DNA from: Chromatiaceae bacterium | Lineage (GTDB): Bacteria; Pseudomonadota; Gammaproteobacteria; Chromatiales; Chromatiaceae | Direction: 5' to 3' | Length of the DNA: 9,637 bases | Assembly: GCA_016938795.1 (NCBI GenBank) | Contig: JAFGTZ010000119.1 | Span: forward strand, 1 to 9,637 | Shown: positions 1 to 6,513 of the stretch, in pieces | Layout: the number at the start of each line of letters is the position of its first letter | Position numbering within the stretch: the first letter of the stretch is position 1 | Position numbers and translations under genes: made by a program | Notes under the pieces: model-generated | Seen by the model: the letters and a program-made list of their open reading frames with translations, nothing else | Database searches by the model: none | Told to the model about the DNA's origin: nothing

Positions 1-25
1 AGATCGAGCCGACCCCGGTCGAACG

Positions 26-946
26 CTAGGCGCAAGGCTCCAGCGCGGAATGCGCCCAGCGCCTCGGCAGCTGGGCGCGCAGATGCTCGATCAGCCGCTG
101 AACCCGGCGCGGACGCGGCCCCTGGGGCAGACAGCAGACCAACTCCAGCGGTGGCGCCTCCCAGTCAGGAAGCAGCCGCTGGAACTGTCCGCGCAGACCG
201 TGCTGGGGGCATTCCGCCAGCCATGAGGGCAGGATGCCGATACCGTAGCCACGGGCGACGGCATCGGCCAGCATGTCCGGCGAGTGCAGGCGCAACCGCG
301 CCTGTGGCGAGAACTGATGAATCTCGTCAGTCTGACCATGTCGCAGCTCAATGGCGCCCGCCTCGTCGCTCAGCGCAATCCAAGGGCAGGCGCCAAGCAG
401 ATGGGGGTGTTCCAGCCCCCGACAGGGGCCTTGCGGATAGGCCGAGGTATAGAGCCGCCGTCGCCAACGTCCCAGCGCCAGGCGCGTGAATCCGGGCAGG
501 GAGCAGCTTTCGCAGGAGAGCCAGAGATCCACCTCGTCCGCCGCCGGCAAGCCGCCCGACGGGGGCACACGCACATCGAGATGGATATCGGGATAACGCG
601 CAAGATAGTCGTGCAGCGCCCGCATGGCCCAACCGCGCGTCAGTGCCTGATCGATCCACAGACACACCTCGCCGCGCATCTCCTGCGAAACGGCCGCGAT
701 TGCACGCCGCCCCTCCTCCGCCAGGGCCAGGATGCGTTCACCATAGTCCGCATAACAGGCGCCCGCCTCGCTCACCCTGAGGCGCCCGCCCTCCTGCTGA
801 GTTAGACGCTGTCCGAGCGACAATTCCAGCATGGCCAACCTCCGACTCAGGGTTGACTTGGGATAGCCCAGGGCGCGTGCCGCAGCGCTCAGATTGCCGT
901 GCTCGCGCAGGGCAAGCAGGGCCCGCAGCGTCTCATAATCCGTCAT
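26..946 (-). CDS. LysR-type transcriptional regulator, divergent from the TonB receptor
   Basis: A 306-residue cytoplasmic DNA-binding regulator, normal LysR length. The N-terminal winged helix-turn-helix spans about residues 3-62; the segment with S20-A-A-A-R-A-L-G and S31-T-L-S-R-R-L is the typical LysR helix-turn-helix. A long linker helix (about 63-90) leads to the substrate-binding domain (about 91-295), which has a typical GIGILP-type strand near residue 235. I chose the start at 946 because an AGAGGAA ribosome site lies about six bases before it and the LysR domain begins there; the frame is open further upstream, but that would add 45 residues not seen in the family. The protein has ten cysteines, including C145-x-x-C148 and adjacent C271-C272, which is many for this family. 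Divergence from the receptor suggests, by LysR habit, that it regulates the receptor and itself. The ligand is unknown. Confidence 0.93.
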   Translation of the reverse strand: MTDYETLRALLALREHGNLSAAARALGYPKSTLSRRLAMLELSLGQRLTQQEGGRLRVSEAGACYADYGERILALAEEGRRAIAAVSQEMRGEVCLWIDQALTRGWAMRALHDYLARYPDIHLDVRVPPSGGLPAADEVDLWLSCESCSLPGFTRLALGRWRRRLYTSAYPQGPCRGLEHPHLLGACPWIALSDEAGAIELRHGQTDEIHQFSPQARLRLHSPDMLADAVARGYGIGILPSWLAECPQHGLRGQFQRLLPDWEAPPLELVCCLPQGPRPRRVQRLIEHLRAQLPRRWAHSALEPCA

Positions 947-1013
947 GGCTGTTCCTCTTTCGCAACGCCTCGTTCCACGATTCGCACTGTTCACCACACT
1001 CCAATCCTTCCAC

Positions 1014-1037
1014 AATAGAATTGAGAATAATTCTATT
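1014..1037 (+). promoter_or_regulatory. Fur-box-like operator before the TonB-dependent receptor
   Basis: AATAGAATT (1014-1022) and AATTCTATT (1029-1037) form a perfect 9-base inverted repeat around GAGAAT. Inside it, TGAGAAT-A-ATTCTAT (1022-1036) fits the Fur 7-1-7 pattern TGATAAT-N-ATTATCA in its common TGAGAAT variant. The AT-rich palindrome stands out sharply from GC-rich surroundings. It ends 22 bases before the receptor ATG, so bound Fur-Fe(II) should block the receptor promoter when iron is plentiful. It lies 67 bases before the LysR start and could also affect that gene. No clear -35/-10 pair could be assigned in the gap on either strand. Confidence 0.8.
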
Positions 1038-1059
1038 TTAAGGGAAGATCTGGAATCCG

Positions 1060-3045
1060 ATGAAAGCCGAGACAGCCACAACGACCCTCGCCGCCCTGCT
1101 GATGACTGCGGGATCGGTTCACACGCAAGCGGACAGCGGCTCCGAGGCCACCCATGTGGCGCTCCCGCTGATCGAGATTGCCGCCGAGGCCGAGACGCAG
1201 GGACGCACCATTCCCATCGAGCAGGTGCAGCGCAACCTTGCCAGCGACATGGCGGATCTCTTCAAGGGCGACACCTCGGTGAGCGTCGGCGGTGGCGCGC
1301 GCAATGCGCAGCGCCTCTATCTGCGAGGCATCGAGGGCGGAAACCTGAACATCACCATCGACGGCGCACGCCAGGGCCGCAGCCTGCACCAGCATCGTGG
1401 CGGCATTGGCGGCATCGATCCCAGTTTGCTCAAACAGGCCGAGATCATCACCGGCCCCTCGGCCGAGCGTGGAGCGGGCGCGCTCGGCGGTGCGATCCGC
1501 TTCGAGACGGTCGATGCCCAGGATCTGCTCGACCCGGGCCGTCGCTCGGGCGCGACCCTCAAGGCCGGCTATGCCTCGGCCGACCGCTCCGAGCAAGGCG
1601 GCGCCACCCTCTATGGCCTGATCAGTGACCAGCTTGGTCTGCTGGCTCATCTCTCGGCCATCAACCGCGAGGACTACCGCATCGGCGGCGGGGATGAGGC
1701 GCCCAACACGGCTGGCCAGGACCGCAACTATTTCGTCAAGGCCTCGCTGCTCGATCTTCAGGGCCACAGCCTGCGTCTGAGCGCCGAGCGCAACACCAAC
1801 TCGGGGCGCTATCTCTGGGGCAGTACGGGCAGCGACTTTGGCTACCCGCCCGAGGGCGCGGTCCCCCAGTATCAGGTGGCGGCGCGCGAGTCCTTCACCC
1901 TCGACCACCGCTATCAGCAAGGCAATCCGCTGATCGACTGGCGCCTGAACCTCTATTCGAACGATAACAGCCTTGAGGCGACAACCTTCGACACCTCCGT
2001 GGCAAACGAGGTCACGAGCGAGGAACTCGGTCTCAGTCTGCGCAATATCTCGCGTTTCAGGCTTGGCCCCACCGAACACCACCTGACCCTGGGCGGGGAC
2101 TACTACAGCGAGGATGGCAGCAGTCTCTCCTCCAGCGGCGGAAGCAATGATTTCACCTCAAGCAATCTTGGGCTCTTTGTGCAGGAGCGCATGGACATCC
2201 ATTGGCTGAGCCTATCCTTTGGCGTGCGTTTCGACGACTATTCGGCCGATTACGGTCTCGACACCCTGGAGGGCGACGCCCTCTCGCCCAATGCCAGCGC
2301 CGAGCTTCGCCTGCCCGGCGGATTCACGGCCTTTGCCGGCTATGGCGAGGCGGTGCGCGGCAGCGGCATCATCCCCATTTCCTGGCTTCCCCTGGCCACC
2401 GAGATCCGCGCCGACGATGCGGAGGAATCGACGCAGCGCGAGGCTGGGCTGCGCTATCGGGCCGATGGCCTGCTGCGCCCTGGCGATCATTTCACTGCCG
2501 AGCTGACCCTCTTCAACACCGAACTCGATCAGGTCATTCAGCGGGTGGGCGGCGGCGGCCCGCCGCATAAATTCGGCCTCATCATCGACAACACCCCCGG
2601 CCTGACCTCCGAGGGCTTCGAGGTGCGCGCGAGCTGGAGCTGGGAGCAGTTCCAGACCCGACTGAGCTTCACCAGCGTGGACACCACGGATCGTGACGGT
2701 AATCCCGCCGGTGTCATTCGGCGTCTTGGAGCCTCAAGCGGCGATCGGCTGGTGTGGGATAACCGCTGGAGTCCCCGAGAGGGCCTGACGCTTGGCTACA
2801 CCCTCACCGCAGTCGCCGACCTCGACGAGGTGCCCGCTGGCGAACCTGAACGCCCCGGCTACAGGCTGCACGACATCCAGGCCGAATGGCGGCCGCGTGA
2901 CATGCAAAATCTGACCCTTTCGCTTGCCGTCCACAATCTCTTCGACGAACGCTATGCCGATCAGGCTTCATTGATCAGCACAAGCACAGGCGTCGTCGAG
3001 GAACCGGGCCGCGACATCCGTCTGGCCATGAGCTACCGCTTCTAA
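1060..3045 (+). CDS. TonB-dependent outer-membrane receptor, probably iron or haem-type substrate
   Basis: A 661-residue outer-membrane active transporter. Residues 1-24 look like a signal peptide with a short hydrophobic core and a likely cut after HTQA. A TonB-box-like stretch (LPLIEIAAEA, about 35-44) precedes the plug (about 50-150), which shows YLRGIEGG, ITIDGARQG and the conserved TGPSAERGAGALGG-type end. The rest is an alternating beta-barrel ending in NLFDERYAD and a terminal aromatic (SYRF), typical of outer-membrane insertion. The plug resembles the haemoglobin/haem/transferrin receptor group, but the FRAP and NPNL motifs of haem receptors are not seen; the corresponding stretch (about 427-465) reads differently. 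The plug carries an H110-Q-H112 pair. The start follows AAGGGAAG at 1040-1047, a rather distant ribosome site. The Fur-like box and the adjacent Ton motor argue for a ferric substrate; its identity is inference. Confidence 0.92.
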   Translation: MKAETATTTLAALLMTAGSVHTQADSGSEATHVALPLIEIAAEAETQGRTIPIEQVQRNLASDMADLFKGDTSVSVGGGARNAQRLYLRGIEGGNLNITIDGARQGRSLHQHRGGIGGIDPSLLKQAEIITGPSAERGAGALGGAIRFETVDAQDLLDPGRRSGATLKAGYASADRSEQGGATLYGLISDQLGLLAHLSAINREDYRIGGGDEAPNTAGQDRNYFVKASLLDLQGHSLRLSAERNTNSGRYLWGSTGSDFGYPPEGAVPQYQVAARESFTLDHRYQQGNPLIDWRLNLYSNDNSLEATTFDTSVANEVTSEELGLSLRNISRFRLGPTEHHLTLGGDYYSEDGSSLSSSGGSNDFTSSNLGLFVQERMDIHWLSLSFGVRFDDYSADYGLDTLEGDALSPNASAELRLPGGFTAFAGYGEAVRGSGIIPISWLPLATEIRADDAEESTQREAGLRYRADGLLRPGDHFTAELTLFNTELDQVIQRVGGGGPPHKFGLIIDNTPGLTSEGFEVRASWSWEQFQTRLSFTSVDTTDRDGNPAGVIRRLGASSGDRLVWDNRWSPREGLTLGYTLTAVADLDEVPAGEPERPGYRLHDIQAEWRPRDMQNLTLSLAVHNLFDERYADQASLISTSTGVVEEPGRDIRLAMSYRF

Positions 3046-3057
3046 TGCCTCGCAGCC

Positions 3058-3103
3058 GCGCGCGGGCCAATCCGCGCGCAATCCTTGGGGTCGGCTCGAC
3101 CCC
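3058..3103 (+). terminator. Tandem stem-loops after the receptor gene
   Basis: Two perfect hairpins lie 12 bases after the receptor stop. The first has GCGCGCGG (3058-3065), a GCCAAT loop and CCGCGCGC (3072-3079). The second has GGGGTCG (3087-3093), a GCT loop and CGACCCC (3097-3103). Neither is followed by a T-run, so this is not a canonical intrinsic terminator. The pair may still block transcription, stabilise the receptor mRNA 3' end, or be a REP-like element. A separate promoter downstream supports this as a transcript boundary. Confidence 0.55.
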
Positions 3104-3144
3104 GACAACATCACCGTGTCCGCCAGGAAGCCCCCAATCCGGCC

Positions 3145-3172
3145 TTGAGACCGGAGCGAAATCCGATATAAT
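3145..3172 (+). promoter_or_regulatory. Sigma-70 promoter for the exbB-exbD-exbD-tonB operon
   Basis: TTGAGA (3145-3150, five of six to the -35 consensus), a 16-base spacer and a perfect TATAAT (3167-3172). Transcription would start near 3179, giving a leader of about 48 bases before exbB. A small inverted repeat, TCCGG (3138-3142) and CCGGA (3151-3155), brackets the -35 box and could be an operator. No convincing Fur box was seen here, unlike in front of the receptor. Confidence 0.72.
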
Positions 3173-3226
3173 GCAAACAAGAACCTTTCTCTTTTAACGA
3201 TTCAGGATCTCTCGTCCCGCATCGCC

Positions 3227-4075
3227 ATGACCGATACCACCACGAACGCCGCGCCCGCGGCACCTGCCCAGGCTCAGGCTCCGTTCTCTCCGCCGGACAG
3301 CCTGATGCCGGGTGGCGCGGCGCCCCTTTCGGAGGCCATGACGTCTCCACCTCCGTCCACGGTCGCTCCTTCCGCGAGTCCCGATCTCGCCACGAGCGCC
3401 TGGGATCAAATCGGCGCCCTGCTCGACGCCGGCGGCCCCGTTGTTCTTGTGCTGGGGCTGTTCTCCATCGTGGCGCTCGCCATCGTGCTGCTCAAACTCT
3501 GGCAGTTTCATGCCATGCGCCTCGACCAGCTTGGTCCGGTCGAGGATTCGCTGCGCCGCTGGCAGCAATCCGACACCAAGGCCGCCATTGCCTTGGTGGC
3601 CGGGCGCGTTCAACCGGTCGCCCAACTGGTGCATCTGGCGCTGATCGGGCTTCAGAGACCCGGCGTCGATCTGGCGCTTCTGCGCGAGGAACTCGCACGC
3701 GTGGCTACAGCACAGCTTGAGCGACTGCGCGGACAATTGCGCACCCTGGAGGTCATCGCCGCGCTCAGTCCGCTGCTCGGTCTGCTGGGCACCGTGCTCG
3801 GCATGATCGAGGCCTTCCGCCAGCTTGAAATAGCCGGTCGTCAGGTCGATCCCAGCATTCTCTCCGGCGGAATCTGGGCGGCGCTGCTGACCACAGCGGT
3901 CGGGCTCAGCGTCGCCATTCCAGTGGTTCTCGCGCATGCCTGGCTGGAGCGTCGGGTTGAGCGTTGCGCGCATCGCATGGAGGATGCCGTCACCCTGGTC
4001 TTCACGCGTGGTCTCAAGGCGCCCGTGCTGACTGCGGCGCCGCAGGCGCCGCGTGGTTTTGGCCATGCGGCTTGA
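3227..4075 (+). CDS. exbB: ExbB/TolQ/MotA-family proton-channel subunit
   Basis: A 282-residue inner-membrane protein; its ExbB pentamer would house ExbD and use the proton gradient to energise TonB. A Pro/Ala-rich N-terminal extension (about 1-55) resembles that of Pseudomonas-type ExbB. Membrane helices are at about 71-90, 174-197 and 215-238, with the large cytoplasmic loop between the first two. The family signature SPLLGLLGTVLGMIEAF (181-197) is intact, including the pore threonine T189. The last helix reads G215-I-W-A-A-L-L-T-T-A: the position of E. coli ExbB Glu176 is Ala218, while the second pore threonine (T223) is kept. ATG 3227 has no good ribosome site (an AGGA lies 19 bases away), but no better upstream start exists in frame. 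It is the first gene of the ton operon and overlaps exbD. Confidence 0.92.
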   Translation: MTDTTTNAAPAAPAQAQAPFSPPDSLMPGGAAPLSEAMTSPPPSTVAPSASPDLATSAWDQIGALLDAGGPVVLVLGLFSIVALAIVLLKLWQFHAMRLDQLGPVEDSLRRWQQSDTKAAIALVAGRVQPVAQLVHLALIGLQRPGVDLALLREELARVATAQLERLRGQLRTLEVIAALSPLLGLLGTVLGMIEAFRQLEIAGRQVDPSILSGGIWAALLTTAVGLSVAIPVVLAHAWLERRVERCAHRMEDAVTLVFTRGLKAPVLTAAPQAPRGFGHAA

Positions 4076-4460
4076 GCGTGCGCCGGCGCGTGCCGGGCGC
4101 GCCATAAGCCTCACTCCGCTGATCGACGTGGTCTTCATCCTGCTGCTGTTCTTTCTGCTGGCCTCGCATTTCGATCAATGGGGTGCGCTTCAGCTCGACA
4201 CCAGCGCCAGCCTGGCCACCCGTCCCAGCGCCGCCGACGCACAGACCCTGCTGCTGCGGCTGCACGCGGATGGCGCCCTGGAACTCAACGGCGAAGCCCT
4301 TGATGAGGCGTATCTTGGCGCGCGTCTGGAGTCGCTGCTGGCAGAGCGCCCTGGGCTCGCGCTGGTGGTGCAGGCGGATGCCGAGGTGCCCCTTCAGGAT
4401 CTGGTGAGCCTGATCGACCACATCGTCGCGCTGGGTGTTCAAGAGGTCAGCCTGCGATGA
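4065..4460 (+). CDS. exbD: ExbD/TolR-family subunit, first copy, with the proton-carrying Asp
   Basis: A 131-residue inner-membrane protein with one N-terminal helix and a periplasmic domain; works inside the ExbB ring to move TonB. The helix carries the family motif LTPLIDVVFILLLFF (16-30), with D21 matching the essential Asp25 of E. coli ExbD. The C-terminal half, with QADAEVPLQDLVSLIDHI and a final EVSLR, is the usual ExbD periplasmic fold. I took ATG 4065, which overlaps exbB by 11 bases and implies translational coupling; a GTG at 4053 in the same frame would add four residues and cannot be excluded. The end overlaps the second exbD by ATGA. Confidence 0.92.
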   Translation: MRLERAPARAGRAISLTPLIDVVFILLLFFLLASHFDQWGALQLDTSASLATRPSAADAQTLLLRLHADGALELNGEALDEAYLGARLESLLAERPGLALVVQADAEVPLQDLVSLIDHIVALGVQEVSLR

Positions 4461-4885
4461 AGCTCAGCCGTTCCCGCCCTCGGGCAACCCATGACAACCA
4501 TCTCATTCCGCTGATCAATGTGATCTTTCTCATGCTGATCTTCTTCATGGTGGTCGGGCGCATCGCCCCTCGCGATCCGATCAGCGTCAGCCCGCCGGAC
4601 TCGCTGCTCGACACCCATGCCGAGCCACTCGAACAACTCTTGGTGCTGGGGGCCGATGGCCAGCTGGCCATGGATGGCCGCATTCTCGCGCCCGATGCCG
4701 TGCGTGACAGTCTCGCTCGCTGGCGAGAGGCGCTGAGCGCCTCCGGCGCCACCTCACCCGCCCGGATCACCCTCAAGGCCGATGCCAGCCTCAGTTCAGG
4801 CCAATTGCGCGAAACGCTGGCCCTGCTGGCGAGCGCTGGCATCGAAGAAGTCAGCCTGCTCACCCTGGGCAGCGGACAGCCCTGA
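4457..4885 (+). CDS. exbD: ExbD/TolR-family subunit, second copy, with Asn at the proton site
   Basis: A 142-residue ExbD paralogue with one membrane helix (about 16-36) and a periplasmic domain ending in ITLKADASLSSGQL and EEVSLL, as in ExbD. The helix reads IPLINVIFLMLIFF (17-30): the essential Asp is Asn21 (codon AAT at 4517-4519), one base from Asp. The rest of the helix motif is well kept, so the gene does not look decayed. Paired exbD genes after one exbB are known in proteobacteria; the second copy may act as a non-protonatable partner or be structural. The start overlaps the first exbD stop (ATGA) and the stop overlaps tonB by one base (TGATG), so the four genes are tightly coupled. 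Confidence 0.9.
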   Translation: MKLSRSRPRATHDNHLIPLINVIFLMLIFFMVVGRIAPRDPISVSPPDSLLDTHAEPLEQLLVLGADGQLAMDGRILAPDAVRDSLARWREALSASGATSPARITLKADASLSSGQLRETLALLASAGIEEVSLLTLGSGQP

Positions 4886-5754
4886 TGGAGATCAAGCCCC
4901 GGCATTGGCTGGTCGCCCTGAGCGGTGCGACCCTGGCGCACCTGACACTGGTGGCGGCCATGCAGTTCGAACCGCAGCCCCCACGGCCCACCCCGGTCGT
5001 GATCTCGCTGGGCGCCGCCGGAGCCGCGCCCGGCGGCGCTGGCGAGGATGGTAGCGCGCCTGAGGAAGAGGCAGCCACAAGCGCATCCGCGTCGGCAAGC
5101 GAACCCCCGGCTGCAACACCCTCGCCCGAGCCCAATTCAGCACCAGAACCTGAATCCACGCCTGAGCCAATCCCCGAGCCCCCCAAAACACCGCCAGCTC
5201 AGGTCATCAAGCCGCCGCCGAAGCCCGCCCCTAAGCCCGAGCCGCCTAAGCCCCGTGAAAAACCGCCCGTTCAGCCTCAAGCTCCAAGATCCAGCGCGCC
5301 AGAAAAGGCCGCGTCAAAACCACCGCGCTCCAGCGCGCCGGCGGCGAGCGTCGCGGAGGGCACAGGCGCTCAGGGCAAAGGCCAGGGCAGCGGCTCGGGT
5401 TCGGGCTCTGGTGGACGCGGTATGGGCAAGAGCGGATCGGGAAGCGGCTCCAACCCCAGCGCCAAGGGCGCCGCCAACTACCATGGTCAGCTTGTGGCCT
5501 GGCTCAATCGGCACAAACGTTACCCAACGCGTGCGCAACGACTGCGTCAGGAGGGAACCGTCGTGGTGCGCTTCACCATTGATAAGAGCGGACAGGTGCT
5601 CTCGCACCAGATCGTGACCAGCTCGGGCCACCCCCTGCTCGATCAGGAGGTGCAGGCCCTGCTCGGGCGCGCCTCGCCGCTGCCGGCCATGCCCGCCGCC
5701 CTGTCCCAGTCGCGCCTCACGCTCACGGTACCTATCCGCTTCAACCTGCGCTAG
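4885..5754 (+). CDS. tonB: TonB energy-transducing protein
   Basis: A 289-residue periplasm-spanning protein that carries energy from ExbB/ExbD to outer-membrane receptors. The N-terminal anchor helix (about 8-27) contains His19, equivalent to the essential His20 of E. coli TonB. A long linker follows: a Glu-Pro block (about 81-99), a Lys-Pro block (about 109-127), then an unusual Gly/Ser-rich stretch (about 159-190). The C-terminal domain (about 197-289) has the conserved Tyr-Pro (213-214) followed by ARAQ-like TRAQRLRQEG, the VVVRFTIDKSGQV strand, and a final hydrophobic strand ending RFNLR. The start is fixed by the one-base overlap with the preceding stop. It is the last gene of the operon, and its closest evident partner is the receptor upstream. 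Confidence 0.94.
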   Translation: MEIKPRHWLVALSGATLAHLTLVAAMQFEPQPPRPTPVVISLGAAGAAPGGAGEDGSAPEEEAATSASASASEPPAATPSPEPNSAPEPESTPEPIPEPPKTPPAQVIKPPPKPAPKPEPPKPREKPPVQPQAPRSSAPEKAASKPPRSSAPAASVAEGTGAQGKGQGSGSGSGSGGRGMGKSGSGSGSNPSAKGAANYHGQLVAWLNRHKRYPTRAQRLRQEGTVVVRFTIDKSGQVLSHQIVTSSGHPLLDQEVQALLGRASPLPAMPAALSQSRLTLTVPIRFNLR

Positions 5755-5807
5755 TGCCGGAGTCTATGTGAGGGGAGGTATAAGCTGCGTCGCCTCAATC
5801 TCTCATC

Positions 5808-5894
5808 TCACTTTCCGCCCTTGCGCAGCGGACAGGCTTTGCAGCGCTTGCCCTCTCGGTATTTCTTGCAGCATTTCGCGGTTTTCTTGCCCAT
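5808..5894 (-). CDS. 28-residue Cys/Lys-rich micro-protein downstream of ferritin
   Basis: A very short reading frame of 28 codons plus TGA, starting ATG at 5894. Good support for translation: an AAGAGGT ribosome site about nine bases before the ATG, and a start only 28 bases after the ferritin stop on the same strand, so it is probably co-transcribed. The product has nine Lys and three Arg in 28 residues and four Cys in the pattern C8-C9-x8-C18-x2-C21-P22. Such a peptide could bind a metal ion or nucleic acid; four cysteines could ligate one zinc or iron atom. I believe similar tiny CC...CxxCP proteins occur in other Gammaproteobacteria but cannot confirm it here. No function is assigned; a role in iron storage is inference from position only. 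Confidence 0.68.
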   Translation of the reverse strand: MGKKTAKCCKKYREGKRCKACPLRKGGK

Positions 5895-5922
5895 CGTGAT
5901 CGACCTCTTCGAGATTGGCGGC

Positions 5923-6447
5923 TCAGGCTGAGGGGCGCTCCGCCGCCGGGCTCAGCCGGGCCGCAAGCGCGGCCAATTCATTGTCGATCAGCAGCAGTGA
6001 CTGACCCTGATCGCCAAACAGCCGAACCCGCCCGAGGATGTCCTTCACGGTCGCCTCTTCCTCGATCTGTTCGGTCACGAACCACTGCAAGAAGATGTGG
6101 GTGGCGTGATCCTTGACGGCCAGGGCCTGATCGACCAACGCGTTGATGTGGGCGGTCACGCGGCGCTCGTGCGCCAGGGTGCGCTCGAACATCTCGGTCA
6201 CGCTCGGCGCCACCGTCTCGGGTGCGGCAACCTCGCCGATCCGCACCACGGCATCCTGATCGATGAGATAACGGTAGAGCTTCAGGGCGTGGGTCATCTC
6301 CTCGCCATGCTTGGCGAAAAACCAGGCCGCCGTTCCCCTGAGATTCATGCCCTCCGCCTGAGCGGCTAGGGCCAGATAGAAATGGGCGGAGTACATCTCG
6401 CGGTTGATCTGGTCATTGATGTGGCTGGCGATGGCGTCGGTAATCAT
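5923..6447 (-). CDS. ftnA: Non-haem ferritin, FtnA type
   Basis: A 174-residue four-helix-bundle subunit that would form a 24-mer cage, oxidise Fe(II) and store iron as a ferric mineral in the cytoplasm. The residue numbering matches E. coli FtnA at every key position: E17, Y24, E50, H53, E94 and Q127 for the ferroxidase A and B sites, and E49, E126, E129 and E130 for the third iron site. Recognisable stretches are INREMYSAHFYL, HGEEMTH and LQWFVTEQIEEE. It is an ordinary ferritin rather than bacterioferritin (no Met52 haem ligand; residue 52 is Thr). ATG 6447 was chosen because the ferritin fold starts there, with a GGAG about ten bases before; the same frame stays open upstream for about 100 codons, but that part does not resemble ferritin. 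The preceding leader is strongly structured, and the micro-protein follows. Confidence 0.94.
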   Translation of the reverse strand: MITDAIASHINDQINREMYSAHFYLALAAQAEGMNLRGTAAWFFAKHGEEMTHALKLYRYLIDQDAVVRIGEVAAPETVAPSVTEMFERTLAHERRVTAHINALVDQALAVKDHATHIFLQWFVTEQIEEEATVKDILGRVRLFGDQGQSLLLIDNELAALAARLSPAAERPSA

Positions 6448-6513
6448 GGATGCGCGTCTCCGAGGTCGAGGGAGTTCTGTTTGGCGATGGAGCGGCGGGG
6501 CCATGCCCGTCAT

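Noticed and set aside
1033..2082. A 349-codon open frame on the minus strand
   Set aside because: It runs opposite the receptor plug and early barrel and has no recognisable domain; it is a shadow of the real gene.
3194..4138. A 314-codon open frame on the minus strand
   Set aside because: It is antisense to exbB and rich in Arg, Gln and Gly as is typical of shadow frames; it also crosses the ton operon promoter side.
5755..5807. Possible bidirectional terminator between the convergent tonB and micro-protein genes
   Set aside because: Only weak distant complementarity (GTGAG with CTCAC) and no T-run on either strand; not enough to annotate.
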